From: Oscillibacter valericigenes Sjm18-20
GTDB lineage: Bacteria; Bacillota; Clostridia; Oscillospirales; Oscillospiraceae
DNA length: 64,000 nucleotides
Reading direction: 5' to 3'
Assembly (NCBI GenBank): GCA_000283575.1
Contig: AP012044.1
Coordinates: forward strand, 1,116,001-1,180,000
Shown: piece after piece, positions 18,916 to 28,247 of the stretch
Numbering within the stretch: the stretch's first letter is position 1
Layout: every line of letters begins with the position of its first letter
Translations under genes and position numbers: made by a program
Notes under the pieces: generated by a model
The model's input: only the letters and a program-made list of their open reading frames with translations
Databases searched by the model: none
What the model was told of the DNA's origin: nothing

Positions 18916-19851
18916 TTACAAAGCGGAGATAATTTCTCTCGCTCTTTTTTCATAGGTGTGATTTTCATAGACGAATTGCTGCCCGGCCTCCGCAATCTTT
19001 TTCCGTTCGGATTCATGGCTTAGGTAATACTTCATTAAGTCCACCGTTTCCGCATAGGAGGAAGACCAGACAAGGTGCCGGTGGTTTTCAAACATGGTTT
19101 CAATTGCGCGCGTACGCTGCGTCAGGAAGAAACCGCGGCAGCCAAGAATTTCAAAAGTCCGCATGGATTGCATTGTCCGGGAATTTGTAATCGAATGCAC
19201 ACCCAGCACAATTCTGGCTGATGAGTAGGCAATCACGCTTTTTTCATGCGGCAGATAGCCCTTGTCGTACTCATGGGGCGTATTGAATCTGTGCGTGGGA
19301 TTTTCCCAGTCAAAGCCGTATACCTCAAGACTTTTTCCGAGATCAATAAACGGTTGGATTATATACTTATACGCTTGGCGGCGCTCCGGAAAGACATCGT
19401 AATTATTTCCGATATGTATAGCGTCGAGAGAGGCAAAATGGGGATCCGGGGGATAGCAATAATAGTAGTCGGGATCCATTGCAAAGGGTGTACAGATCGC
19501 ATGGAACCCACTTTTCCGATAGTTCGGAAGCATTTCAAGATCCGGCGTCAGGGAAAGAACGGAACGCTTTGCCCATTCCATGGCAAGGCCGGAGTTCCCA
19601 ATGGGATCTTCTACAGCCCAATAGATATGGGGTATCTGGTATTTTTCCAAAACCGGATAGATAAAGCGCTTTGTCTCCACTCCACCTTCTGTAAAAAGAT
19701 AATCCGGCCGAAATGCTTCAATTTTGGCTGACAAGCCCCCAACCGTCTGCTCGGGGACCTCAATTCTTGCGGTATCCCAACCGTTTTTTTCAAAACCCTT
19801 CTGCATCCCATATTTAATCATGGGTGTCGGATTGGTAAATAAAATTTTCAT
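18916..19851 (-). CDS. CgeB-family glycosyltransferase (spore maturation protein-like)
   Basis: A 311-residue protein of the CgeB family, glycosyltransferase-like proteins tied to the outermost spore layer in Bacillus. Visible features are PDYLFTEGGVETKRF, YWAVEDPIGNSG, and the C-terminal MQSMRTFEILGCRGFFLTQ where the donor-site glutamate is expected. ATG 19851 is preferred over a GTG nine bases upstream because GGGGGTG then has normal spacing. With the neighbouring glycosyltransferases it suggests synthesis of a spore-surface or S-layer glycan, which is an inference. Confidence 0.82.
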   Translation of the reverse strand: MKILFTNPTPMIKYGMQKGFEKNGWDTARIEVPEQTVGGLSAKIEAFRPDYLFTEGGVETKRFIYPVLEKYQIPHIYWAVEDPIGNSGLAMEWAKRSVLSLTPDLEMLPNYRKSGFHAICTPFAMDPDYYYCYPPDPHFASLDAIHIGNNYDVFPERRQAYKYIIQPFIDLGKSLEVYGFDWENPTHRFNTPHEYDKGYLPHEKSVIAYSSARIVLGVHSITNSRTMQSMRTFEILGCRGFFLTQRTRAIETMFENHRHLVWSSSYAETVDLMKYYLSHESERKKIAEAGQQFVYENHTYEKRAREIISAL

Positions 19852-20048
19852 GGGCCACACCCCCTGTTATTTCTTCGGACAATAAATAGACAGAAAACCG
19901 CTCACTATTATTTAATGAGAGGGAAGCTAAAATGTGAACAATAATCCGTACTTATTTCTTATAGGATTCCCTGCACCTCCCTGCACCGCTCCCTTTGCTT
20001 GCAGGAGGGCCGGGGGCAGGAAACATGGAGTCCTCGCTTTGAGAGTAA

Positions 20049-20086
20049 AAAGAATCCGCTGCGGCTTAAGCCGCAGCGGATTCTTT
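20049..20086. terminator. Perfect 38-bp palindrome, probable bidirectional terminator
   Basis: The two 19-base halves, 20049-20067 and 20068-20086, are exact reverse complements. The outer arms are AAAG/CTTT and A-rich and T-rich flanks follow. It lies downstream of the minus-strand xanthine dehydrogenase-type gene. The rest of 19852-20151 shows no gene. Confidence 0.75.
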
Positions 20087-20151
20087 AAAAATTTTACCTT
20101 AGAGCGTTCTCCCTTCACCTGTTCCCGCTTGCGATTTACCTTCCCGCCACG

Positions 20152-22716
20152 TCATTTTTTCCGATAGGGTGTGTCCTCCAGCGGCAGACTCTGGCGGAAC
20201 TTTCCATCCAGACGGTAGTAGGCATGGGCGCAGGCCGGGGCCGTGGGAATCATACACAACTCGCCGCAGCCCTTGGCTCCCAGGGAATAGGGCAGCTTAT
20301 CCTCCTCTTTGGGCTGACAGAGGACAACCTCCAGCTCCGGGGCTTCCGTCGCCCGCATGAAACCGATAGTCCCGAATTTACTCTTGGGATAGCCGTCCAC
20401 ACACTCGAACTTTTCCGTCACACCGTAACCGATCCCCATGACCATACCGCCCTCAATCTGGCCCTCCACGGATTCGATGTTGACCGGGGTTCCCACGTCA
20501 AAGGCAGAGACGGCCTTGGTGATCCGCCCCTCATCATTCAGCACGATTACCTGCGCGCCATAGGAATAGGAGACATGGCTGATGGGATTTTCTTTGATCG
20601 CGCCCAACGGGTCGGTAATGGCCGAATACTCGCCGAAAAACTCCCTGCCCTCCAGATCGGCCAGCGCCTTTCCGCCGTCCAGCGCGCATCTTAGCTTTTC
20701 ACCGGCGCGGCGGGCGGCTTCTCCGGTCATGACCGTCTGCCGGGAGGCTGTGGAAGTCCCGGCGTCGGGCGTGCGCACGGTATCCGCCGTCTCAAAGACA
20801 AACAGCGCCGGGTTCAGGTTTGTCACATGGCAGATTTCCGTCAGGGCCATCTGGCCGATTCCCTGTCCCATGCAGGCGGCAGAGGTGCGGATATGGATTT
20901 TTCCCTGTTCCACGGACAATAGCACCCGGCCAATATCCTTTTTTCCCATGCCGGTGCCGGAGTTTTTGAAGCCGCAGGCGATTCCGGCGTAGGGATTTGC
21001 GTAGAACACGTCCTTTACCGCGTCCAGACAGGCAACCATATTGGTGTTGGGGTCTGCGGTCTGCCCGTTGGGCAAAACTTCACCGGGTTTGATGGCATTG
21101 CGCCGGCGGAATTCCCAGGAATCGATTCCGGCCATCTCCGCCAGCAGGTTGATGTTCATCTCCGTGGCAAAGCAGCTCTGAGTCACGCCGAAGCCCCGGA
21201 ACGCTCCGGAGACCACGTTGTTGGTATAGACGGACATGCCGAAGATGTCGATATTCTGGTAGTTGTAGGGACCGGCCGCATGGGTGCAGGCCCGGTGCAG
21301 CACCGGCCCGCCCAGAGAGGCGTAGGCTCCGGTGTCGGCGATGATGATGCCCTTCATGCCAGTGAGAATGCCGTTTTCGTCGCAGGCGGTGGTGAACTCC
21401 ATCTCCATGGGGTGGCGCTTGACGTGATAGTTCAAGGATTCCTGCCGGGAGTATTTCACCTTGACGGGCTTTTTGGTTACCCACGCCATCAGGGCGGCAT
21501 ACTGCTGCACCGACATATCCTCCTTGCCCCCGAAGCCGCCGCCGACCAGCGTCGCGTGGCAGTGTACCTTCTCTTTGGGAAGCTGCAGCATCTTGGCACA
21601 TTCCCGCTGTACGTCATAGACGGACTGGCTGGAGGTATAAATCAGAAGGCCGCCGTCCCCCTCCGGCATGGCCACACAGCACTCCGGCTCCATGAAACCG
21701 TGCTCCTGCCAGGAGGTTTTGTATTTCCGCGTGACCACATATCGGGAGTTTTTTATGGCCTCGTCCGCATTGCCCCGTACGAGATTGGCGCGGCTCATGA
21801 CGTTGCCGTCCTCGTGAATCAGAGGCGCGTCTCCCCGGAGAGCCTCGAACGGGCTGGTGACAGGCTTTAATTCCGTATAGTCCACCTCGACGAGCGAGCA
21901 GATCTCCTCCAGCTTTTCCCGCTTGTCCGTGGCCACCACTGCCAGAACGTTGCCCACATACCGGGTGATGTCGCCTTCACCCATCATGACGTCCCAGTCC
22001 TGCTTGATGTGGCCGATTTTGTTGCACGGAACGTCCTGCTTGAGCAGAATTTCCACGCAGTCCGGGTGCTCCAGCGCACGGCTCACGTCAATGCGGTCGA
22101 TGCGGGCGCGAGGATATTTCGAGTAGACGGGTTTGGCGTACAGCATGCCGGGTACCGTGATATCATCGGCAAAAAGACCCGTTCCGTTGACTTTTTCAGC
22201 GGCGTCAATGCGCCCCGCGTGTTCGTCCATGTGCAGCGTGGAGGGCGCGGGCGGAATCTCCTTCTTCTCGCGGAAAAAATCCGCCGCCATTAAAATTGCA
22301 TTCTCAATTTTTTGATATCCGGTGCAGCGGCAGAGATTGCCCTTGATTGCCAGCTTCACATCCGCCCGAGTGGGATTTAAATTGACGTCCAGCAGACTTT
22401 TAGCGGAGATAATCATGCCCGGGATGCAAAAGCCGCACTGGACCGCACCCGCCGCGGCAAAGCAGTGCTCGTAGACCTTCATTTCTTCCGGGCAAATTCC
22501 CTCCACCGTCAGCACCTTTTTCCCCTGCAGCCGGCTCAGAGGCACCACACAGGCCCTTGTCTTCACACCGTCCACCAGGACGGTGCAGGTCCCGCAGACT
22601 CCCTCGCTACAGCCGTCCTTGGTGGCGGTGAGATGCAGGTCGTCCCGCAGAAACCGCAGGAGCTTTTTATCGTGGGCGGACTCGTATTCCCTGCCGTTGA
22701 TCGAAACGGTATACAT
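20152..22716 (-). CDS. Fused FeS/molybdopterin hydroxylase, selenium-dependent xanthine dehydrogenase type
   Basis: An 854-residue molybdenum hydroxylase. Residues 1-150 form a 2x[2Fe-2S] domain (CSEGVCGTC, then CGFCIPGM and CRCTGY). The rest is the molybdopterin domain with GGGFGGKED, GAFRGFGV, TSTASRQT, and GAKGCGEL carrying the base glutamate. This fusion without an FAD domain matches what is called selenium-dependent xanthine dehydrogenase in Clostridia. ATG 22716 has AAGGAAG seven bases upstream; an alternative GTG is too close to it. It is last in the operon, after a hairpin, and probably oxidises a purine or related heterocycle. Confidence 0.88.
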   Translation of the reverse strand: MYTVSINGREYESAHDKKLLRFLRDDLHLTATKDGCSEGVCGTCTVLVDGVKTRACVVPLSRLQGKKVLTVEGICPEEMKVYEHCFAAAGAVQCGFCIPGMIISAKSLLDVNLNPTRADVKLAIKGNLCRCTGYQKIENAILMAADFFREKKEIPPAPSTLHMDEHAGRIDAAEKVNGTGLFADDITVPGMLYAKPVYSKYPRARIDRIDVSRALEHPDCVEILLKQDVPCNKIGHIKQDWDVMMGEGDITRYVGNVLAVVATDKREKLEEICSLVEVDYTELKPVTSPFEALRGDAPLIHEDGNVMSRANLVRGNADEAIKNSRYVVTRKYKTSWQEHGFMEPECCVAMPEGDGGLLIYTSSQSVYDVQRECAKMLQLPKEKVHCHATLVGGGFGGKEDMSVQQYAALMAWVTKKPVKVKYSRQESLNYHVKRHPMEMEFTTACDENGILTGMKGIIIADTGAYASLGGPVLHRACTHAAGPYNYQNIDIFGMSVYTNNVVSGAFRGFGVTQSCFATEMNINLLAEMAGIDSWEFRRRNAIKPGEVLPNGQTADPNTNMVACLDAVKDVFYANPYAGIACGFKNSGTGMGKKDIGRVLLSVEQGKIHIRTSAACMGQGIGQMALTEICHVTNLNPALFVFETADTVRTPDAGTSTASRQTVMTGEAARRAGEKLRCALDGGKALADLEGREFFGEYSAITDPLGAIKENPISHVSYSYGAQVIVLNDEGRITKAVSAFDVGTPVNIESVEGQIEGGMVMGIGYGVTEKFECVDGYPKSKFGTIGFMRATEAPELEVVLCQPKEEDKLPYSLGAKGCGELCMIPTAPACAHAYYRLDGKFRQSLPLEDTPYRKK

Positions 22717-22733
22717 GGTCACTCTTCCTTTCG

Positions 22734-22771
22734 AAAAATCCGCCCGGGCACAGCGCCGCGGGCGGATTTTT
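22734..22771 (-). terminator. Hairpin between the FAD subunit and the fused dehydrogenase
   Basis: AAAATCCGCCCG and CGGGCGGATTTT form a long stem with T-rich ends on both strands, 6 bases downstream of the FAD-subunit gene. It may end or attenuate transcription before the fused dehydrogenase, whose ribosome site lies inside the hairpin's 3' side. Confidence 0.7.
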
Positions 22772-22777
22772 AATGGG

Positions 22778-23596
22778 TTATATGCCGAACCGGGTCAAAA
22801 ACTCGCTCAGCAGATTCATGCAGACGGTCTTGCGGTATTCCGCTGAAACACGTCCCCGGGTGAGGACCATCCGGTCCGCGTAAGATTTCAGATACTGCGC
22901 TTTGAGAGCCTTTGCCTCCTCCGGGGTCTTGCCCAGCAGTGTGTCCTCCAGATCCTTGAAGCGCAGAACGGTGTCCGCCACGGCGCCGAAGGCCGTGGCA
23001 ATATTTGTGATCTTTCCGTCCTGCGTGGAGAACACGCCCGCGAAGGATACACGGGAGATGGCCAGCGCGTTGCGCCCGCCGACCTTCTGGTAATCGTACT
23101 GTTCTAACCCGGTTTTGGGCAGCAGAATCTCCGCGATCAGTTCGTCGTCCCGGAGGTCTAACTTCTTCCGGCCCAGATAGAACCGGTCCACGTCCACAAT
23201 GCGCTCTCCCCGCAGGGACACCAAGCGCAGTTTGGCGTCCGCGACGAATTCGATCAGCACAGAGTCCGCCTTTGCGGAACCGTTGCCCAAGTTGCCGCCG
23301 AACGTGCCGGCGTTGCGGATGGCGGGAGCGGCGATCAGGGCGACGGCATCCTTCATCAGTTGGGGAACCCGGTTATCTTCCAGCGCCTGGGTGAAAGTGG
23401 CGCCGGAGCCGATGCGGACATATTTTTCATCCACGGAAATCCGCTTTAATTCCGAAATTTTGTTCAAAAACAGGTAGGTGACACCGGGGCGGTTTTCCAC
23501 CATCAGATCCGTGCCGCCCGCATAGGGGACCACCTCGTGTTCCGCGCGGATGTTCAGCGCCTCCTCCAAAGTGGCGGCGGTATATCCGTTTACCAT
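22778..23596 (-). CDS. Molybdenum hydroxylase FAD-binding subunit
   Basis: A 272-residue FAD subunit of the xanthine/CO dehydrogenase family. FAD-contact segments are VPYAGGTDLMV (residues 22-32) and AIRNAGTFGGNLGNGS (near 90-105), and a CO-dehydrogenase FAD C-terminal domain follows. It would pass electrons from the FeS subunit to an acceptor such as NAD or ferredoxin. It overlaps the FeS-subunit gene by seven bases and has a GGAGGGAG site, so the two are coupled. Similar sets have been called selenate-reductase-like FAD subunits, but the substrate is not established. Confidence 0.92.
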   Translation of the reverse strand: MVNGYTAATLEEALNIRAEHEVVPYAGGTDLMVENRPGVTYLFLNKISELKRISVDEKYVRIGSGATFTQALEDNRVPQLMKDAVALIAAPAIRNAGTFGGNLGNGSAKADSVLIEFVADAKLRLVSLRGERIVDVDRFYLGRKKLDLRDDELIAEILLPKTGLEQYDYQKVGGRNALAISRVSFAGVFSTQDGKITNIATAFGAVADTVLRFKDLEDTLLGKTPEEAKALKAQYLKSYADRMVLTRGRVSAEYRKTVCMNLLSEFLTRFGI

Positions 23597-24063
23597 AGCC
23601 CTTCTCCCTCCTTTGCAGCACTTGACACCGCGTGGACGATGGCGTTATACCCCGTACAGCGGCAGAGGTTTCCGGAGAGTCCCTCCCGGATTTCCTCATC
23701 CGAGGGATGGGGGGTTTTGACCAGCAGCGCCTCGGCGGCCAGCACCATACCGGGGATGCAGAAGCCGCACTGCACGGCGGAGATCTCTGCGAACGCCCGG
23801 TCCAGCACCGCATAGCGCTCCGTGTCCCGAAAGCCCTCCATCGTCACGATGGAGGAGTGCTCCACAGCGCCCATTGCCACGCAGCAGGAGTTGACCAGAA
23901 CGCCGTCCATCAGGACGGAACAGGCTCCGCACTCGCCCTCTTTACAGCCGCATTTGACGCTGGTTGTACGGTAGGTATTCCGCAGAACATCCAGCAACCG
24001 GTCGGAGGCGCTTCCCTCATAGGACACCTCCTGGCCGTTGAGAACAAATCGAATCGCATCCAT
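23590..24063 (-). CDS. Molybdenum hydroxylase [2Fe-2S] subunit
   Basis: A 157-residue small subunit with two [2Fe-2S] clusters. The plant-type cluster is CGCKEGECGAC with a later Cys (near residues 38-60), and the helical one is CGFCIPGM plus NLCRCTGY (near 98-140). It carries electrons between the molybdenum and FAD subunits. It starts three bases after the Mo-subunit stop codon and overlaps the FAD gene, a tight three-gene unit. Length is usual for the family. Confidence 0.95.
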   Translation of the reverse strand: MDAIRFVLNGQEVSYEGSASDRLLDVLRNTYRTTSVKCGCKEGECGACSVLMDGVLVNSCCVAMGAVEHSSIVTMEGFRDTERYAVLDRAFAEISAVQCGFCIPGMVLAAEALLVKTPHPSDEEIREGLSGNLCRCTGYNAIVHAVSSAAKEGEGLW

Positions 24064-24066
24064 CTC

Positions 24067-26193
24067 TTATTTTCCCTCTTTCCGAATCTCGTTCAGCGTA
24101 TCCTCCGCGGTAAACGGCGCGTGATTCAGTTTTGCCCCGTGTCCCAGCGCCTGTTCCACGGCCTCCACATAGGCGCCGGGCGCACCTACCAGCGGAAGCT
24201 CGCCTGCCCCTTTGGCTCCGTACGGCCCGTCTGGGTATTTTTCCACGTGCAGCATGCACTTGAGATTGGGCACGTCCTTGGTGGTGGGAATCAGATAGTC
24301 CGAGAAGGAGTTGTTGCGGATGCGGCCCCTGCCGTCATAGTTCATCTGCTCGATAGAGGCGTAGCCGATGCCCTGCAGGAAACCGCCCTCCATCTGTCCG
24401 ATTACGATGTTATAGTCGATGGGAGTTCCCACGTCAAAGGAGCCGTACGCGCCCAGAATTTTGGAGGTGCCAGTACAGGTGTCGATCTCCACCTCGATGG
24501 CGCCCACACCCCAGGCGTAGGTCGGATAGGCGTCACCCTGGAATTTATCGAGATAGAACGGAATCATGAAATCCGGCTCCTTGAAGTGTTCCTCCACAAC
24601 CTGATCCTCGCCGTCCTTCCACTGGCTCCGCAGCTTGATAGCGGCGCGGCGCAGCAGCTCTCCCACAATCATCAGCGAGCGGGAGGCCACTGTGGGGCCG
24701 GAGTCCGGCACGCGGGCGGTGTCCGGGTGGTTGTAGTACACCTTGTCCAGCGGCAGGTTCAGTTCATGGGCAACGATCTTGGGGAACGTGGTCCGCAGTC
24801 CCTGACCGATCTCTCCGTTGGAGGCCAGAATTTCCACCGTGCCGTCCGGGAATTTGTGCAGCTTGCACACCGCCTTGATGAAATCGCGCTCGCCGGAGCC
24901 GGTAAAGCCCGCCCCGTGGAACCACAATGACATGCCGATCCCTTTGTGGTAACGGCCGGTCTGGGGCTTTTGATACTCCAGATGCTTTCTGCGGAAATCG
25001 GCGGCGCGGTCCACTTCCTCAATCATTTCGGGCAGAGGCACCGGGAAATGGTACTTTCCGGAGGTGGACGTGGCATCACCCTGCCGGGCCAGATGGGCCT
25101 CCTTGAATTTCAGGGAATCCACGCCTAAATCCCGGGCGATATGATCCATCATCATCTCCACCGCGAAGAAGGTCTGGGGGGCGCCGAAGCCGCGATAAGC
25201 GCCGGAGGGGGTGGTATTGGTTTTCAGGGCCTGACCGTGAACGTGCAGATTTTCAATACGGTAAACGCCGTTGGCACAAATGATGCCTCGCTGTAAAACA
25301 ACGGCTGACAGCGTGGTGTACGCGCCACCATTGAATTTCACGTCAATGTCCATCGCCGTCACTTTTCCGTCCTTTACGGCAACCTTATAGGTGCACAGGG
25401 AGGGGTGGCGCTTCGGCGTGAATTCCAGGTCTTCCCGGCGCCCGAAAACGCAGCGGACCGGGGCGTTTGCCTTTTTTGCTGCCACAGCCACCTGGCAGCC
25501 CAGAATGGATGGGAAATCCTCTTTTCCGCCGAATCCGCCGCCGGTCACGTCCTGAAAGATGTGAACCTCGTCCGGTCGGCAGCCCAGAACCCGCATCACC
25601 GCGCCGTGGACATAATAGGCGCACTGCATGGAGCCGTGGACATACATATGCCCGTTTTTCTCCGGTTCCGCCATCATTCCCTGGGGCTCCAGATAGGTCT
25701 GATCCTGATAACCGGTGGTAAACTCCTCTTCATATACCTTGTCCGCCTCGGCAAGGGCCTTTTTCAGATCGCCTTTCTCGTACTCGTAGTTGAAAAACAC
25801 GGTATCGGCCTTCCGCAAATCCAATACGGGCTCCAGCTCCTCGTAAGAGACCTTGATCTCCGAGAGAATCCGGTTCACAACTGCCACGTCCGGACCCGCC
25901 ACCATGCCGATGGGCTCGCCGATGTACTCCACGGTATCTCTTGCAAAAACCGGAGTGTCATCCAGAACAATATTCACGTTGTTATCGCCGGGAACATCGC
26001 TTTTATCCACATAGAAATAGCCCTCCGGCAATACGGGGAGTTCCACGTCCAGCACTCTGGCCCGAGCCAGGGTGGAGCGGAGCAGCTTACCGGTCAGGAC
26101 ACCGTCGCCGGGATAGTCTCCCACGTAGACGGAGCGGCCGGACATTTTGGGCTCGTGGTCTTTTTTCACTACCGACTGACTGATTTTTTCCAT
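24067..26193 (-). CDS. Molybdenum hydroxylase, molybdopterin-binding subunit
   Basis: A 708-residue large subunit of the xanthine dehydrogenase/aldehyde oxidase superfamily. Molybdopterin segments are DVTGGGFGGKEDFPS, SGAYRGFGAPQTFF and TVASRSLMIVG. The catalytic glutamate is in GAKGAGELPLVGAP. It works with the FeS and FAD subunits just downstream. The presence of a second hydroxylase and MocA-like proteins suggests a Se- and Mo-dependent purine or hypoxanthine route, though the substrate cannot be read. The start lies after GAGGT; a stronger GGAGG is about 13 bases up. Confidence 0.92.
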   Translation of the reverse strand: MEKISQSVVKKDHEPKMSGRSVYVGDYPGDGVLTGKLLRSTLARARVLDVELPVLPEGYFYVDKSDVPGDNNVNIVLDDTPVFARDTVEYIGEPIGMVAGPDVAVVNRILSEIKVSYEELEPVLDLRKADTVFFNYEYEKGDLKKALAEADKVYEEEFTTGYQDQTYLEPQGMMAEPEKNGHMYVHGSMQCAYYVHGAVMRVLGCRPDEVHIFQDVTGGGFGGKEDFPSILGCQVAVAAKKANAPVRCVFGRREDLEFTPKRHPSLCTYKVAVKDGKVTAMDIDVKFNGGAYTTLSAVVLQRGIICANGVYRIENLHVHGQALKTNTTPSGAYRGFGAPQTFFAVEMMMDHIARDLGVDSLKFKEAHLARQGDATSTSGKYHFPVPLPEMIEEVDRAADFRRKHLEYQKPQTGRYHKGIGMSLWFHGAGFTGSGERDFIKAVCKLHKFPDGTVEILASNGEIGQGLRTTFPKIVAHELNLPLDKVYYNHPDTARVPDSGPTVASRSLMIVGELLRRAAIKLRSQWKDGEDQVVEEHFKEPDFMIPFYLDKFQGDAYPTYAWGVGAIEVEIDTCTGTSKILGAYGSFDVGTPIDYNIVIGQMEGGFLQGIGYASIEQMNYDGRGRIRNNSFSDYLIPTTKDVPNLKCMLHVEKYPDGPYGAKGAGELPLVGAPGAYVEAVEQALGHGAKLNHAPFTAEDTLNEIRKEGK

Positions 26194-26210
26194 ACCTCAA
26201 TCACTACCTC

Positions 26211-26834
26211 CTATTTTGCAAATTCATAGGCCTGCCTGCATATCTGGTATTCCTGGCGGGTGTCCAGATCGATCCGGACGCCCTCGTCATCCACCGGAAC
26301 CGTGAGAATCCATTTTTCGTGCTGTTGCCACAGCTGGCGCAGACCCCCGTCGCCCTGAAAGGCGAGAATCTCCGGAATCAGTCCTGTATCTATCAGCGGC
26401 GGGTGTTTTCGTAATCCGCCCAGCGTGGGAAATATCACGCTGGGTCCGTCTGTGGGTCTTGCCCTGAGCAACTTGAGGAAAGTTGCCTGACGCACCACCG
26501 GCATATCGCCGGGCAGCAGGAAAAATGCGCCGCAATTCGGCATAGCGCGGCAGCCGATTTGGATGGAGTGCAGCATGTCCGTCTCAGCAAAGTCGGGATT
26601 TCGCACAAGGAGAACCTGCTTCCCATAGCGCTGCCGCAGTACCGCCTCCACCTCCGCGCCGCAATATCCCGTCACCACGACCACCAACCGGGCTCCGCCG
26701 TTTACAACGCTGTCGACGGTGTTTTCAATCAGCGTTTTTCCCCGGAGCGGCAGCAGCGGTTTAAATGAACCCATGCGGGAGGAGAGTCCCGCCGCGAGAA
26801 TCAGGCCGCAGATATCTGGCTGGCTGGAAAACAA
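26211..26834 (-). CDS. MocA-like molybdenum cofactor nucleotidyltransferase
   Basis: A 207-residue NTP-transferase of the MobA/MocA/YgfJ type, which attaches CMP to molybdopterin for hydroxylases. The nucleotide-binding start is GLILAAGLSSRMGSFKPLLP, LLPGDMPVV gives the metal aspartate, and HPPLID follows. The start is uncertain. TTG 26834 is chosen because AAAGGGG lies eight bases upstream and the distance to the first motif fits the family. ATG 26909 would add 25 residues and has no good site. It sits just before the Mo subunit it should serve. Confidence 0.82.
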   Translation of the reverse strand: MFSSQPDICGLILAAGLSSRMGSFKPLLPLRGKTLIENTVDSVVNGGARLVVVVTGYCGAEVEAVLRQRYGKQVLLVRNPDFAETDMLHSIQIGCRAMPNCGAFFLLPGDMPVVRQATFLKLLRARPTDGPSVIFPTLGGLRKHPPLIDTGLIPEILAFQGDGGLRQLWQQHEKWILTVPVDDEGVRIDLDTRQEYQICRQAYEFAK

Positions 26835-26967
26835 AAAAACCACCCCTTTCCGTATGAAAGCGACTTCCGTACCCTGCCTGTACAGCGATGCAAGATTTTC
26901 TACTTTCATTATGAAATGGATGGTTTTTGTTCGCAACTTCTTCCTAAAAAGAACTTGCAGAATTCTG

Positions 26968-27894
26968 TCACATGATTTTGGTCGTCAAAAATATCTTCTG
27001 AAAACGGCTCTGTGTAAAATGAAAGATTTCCTCCTCAAATTGCTGATAGGCCTGCAAGAATGCAGTTCCGCGCTGGGTTAGGACGGTGTTGCCGCCGTGT
27101 TTTCCCCCCTGTCTGCGCTCCACGACAGAATAGCCCAGTTCAATCTCCAGTCGGTTAATCATGTCCCACGCCTTTCCATAGGACAGGGACATCGCACCGC
27201 AGGCCTTTTTCATATTGCGGGTGTCGGATATCAAAAACAGAAGCAATTTCAGCCGTGCATTAAAAAAAGCCGTTTCCCGATCAATGCTCATGTTTATTAC
27301 GGGGTGAAGAATGGCGTTGTTGTGCTCGGCCAGTCTTGCCTGAAGCTGTTCCTCATTGTGCACGCTGGTCAAAATCCCTTTGTCCTCCACAGGAACCCAA
27401 ATCCGCTTTTGTTCCAGAGTGCGGATTGCGCCGCGCAGTCCATCCCCGCCCTCGTAGGCCAGAATATCCGGAATGACACGGTTCGCAAGCATTACCGGGT
27501 GGCCGCCGCGGCCATGATAAGAAGGGGTTACAACCTCTCCCTCCGTGTTTTTCAGCCGGATAAGTGTATCCGGCGTGAACATGGGGACATTCACCGGGGC
27601 AAAGGCCACCCGGTCACATTTTCCCCACAGATACTGTAATCCAATTTTTACGGAGTCCAGAAGCTGGGGATGCTCCGGCTGTTGATTCGGAATAAAAATG
27701 ACACCGTAATTGCTCAGCTGATATTTGACTTCTTCCTCATCCACGCCGGTAATAATGACAATTGGAAAAATACCGGCCTGTTGAAAAGAAATCACAATCC
27801 GTTTGATAATGGGAATCGTGCCGACCTGGAGCATGGGCAGCGCGGCTTTTTTGCTGGCTGCCGCAATCAGACCTCCAAATTTGCTTATCTTCAT
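26968..27894 (-). CDS. NTP-transferase domain protein fused to a ModE-like DNA-binding domain
   Basis: A 308-residue two-domain protein. Residues 1-200 resemble the MocA fold but the nucleotide loop is degenerate (GLIAAASKKAALPML replaces LAAGxSxRMG), so catalysis is doubtful. Residues 215-300 form a winged helix of the ModE/LysR type (LSYGKAWDMINRLE, VERRQGGKHGG). The family is recurrent in clostridial molybdenum hydroxylase clusters. It may sense cofactor or molybdate and regulate the operon it begins. ATG 27894 has an AGAGGG site seven bases upstream; longer frames lack one. Confidence 0.8.
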   Translation of the reverse strand: MKISKFGGLIAAASKKAALPMLQVGTIPIIKRIVISFQQAGIFPIVIITGVDEEEVKYQLSNYGVIFIPNQQPEHPQLLDSVKIGLQYLWGKCDRVAFAPVNVPMFTPDTLIRLKNTEGEVVTPSYHGRGGHPVMLANRVIPDILAYEGGDGLRGAIRTLEQKRIWVPVEDKGILTSVHNEEQLQARLAEHNNAILHPVINMSIDRETAFFNARLKLLLFLISDTRNMKKACGAMSLSYGKAWDMINRLEIELGYSVVERRQGGKHGGNTVLTQRGTAFLQAYQQFEEEIFHFTQSRFQKIFLTTKIM

Positions 27895-28052
27895 ACCAAA
27901 GCCCTCTACGCAATTTGTTTCCCATTCACATCCGAGTAGAATACGTGCTTGGGGTAGCGCCTTTGCAGAATGATTATGCCCCACCGTTAACCGGGCTTCC
28001 CCTGATGGTACATATTGTTTCGTGCTTGCCCTCGTTCTAATGCAAGGCCTGA

Positions 28053-28159
28053 ATACCAGAGTCTTGGGTACTTATGTGCTTAAAATAATTTTGCTGCTGA
28101 TAATCCATTAGCTGGTATGGCTATTGTGTCTATATATCATCAACAATAGCATATACCAG
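28053..28159. promoter_or_regulatory. CTGGTAT half-sites upstream of the molybdenum hydroxylase operon
   Basis: CTGGTAT occurs at 28112-28118 and inverted at 28053-28059 and 28153-28159. The pair 28112-28127 and 28143-28159 extends into arms of about 16 bases (CTGGTAT..CTATTGT and its inverse), separated by an AT-rich loop. It may be an operator for the ModE-like protein. The rest of 27895-28247 has no gene. Confidence 0.4.
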
Positions 28160-28247
28160 AATGGTTTACAAGGAATAAGACCGCACCTGCCGTGAAAAAC
28201 AAGCAGGTATTTAACTGGATGCAATCAGGAGAACTTTCCTGTTACTA

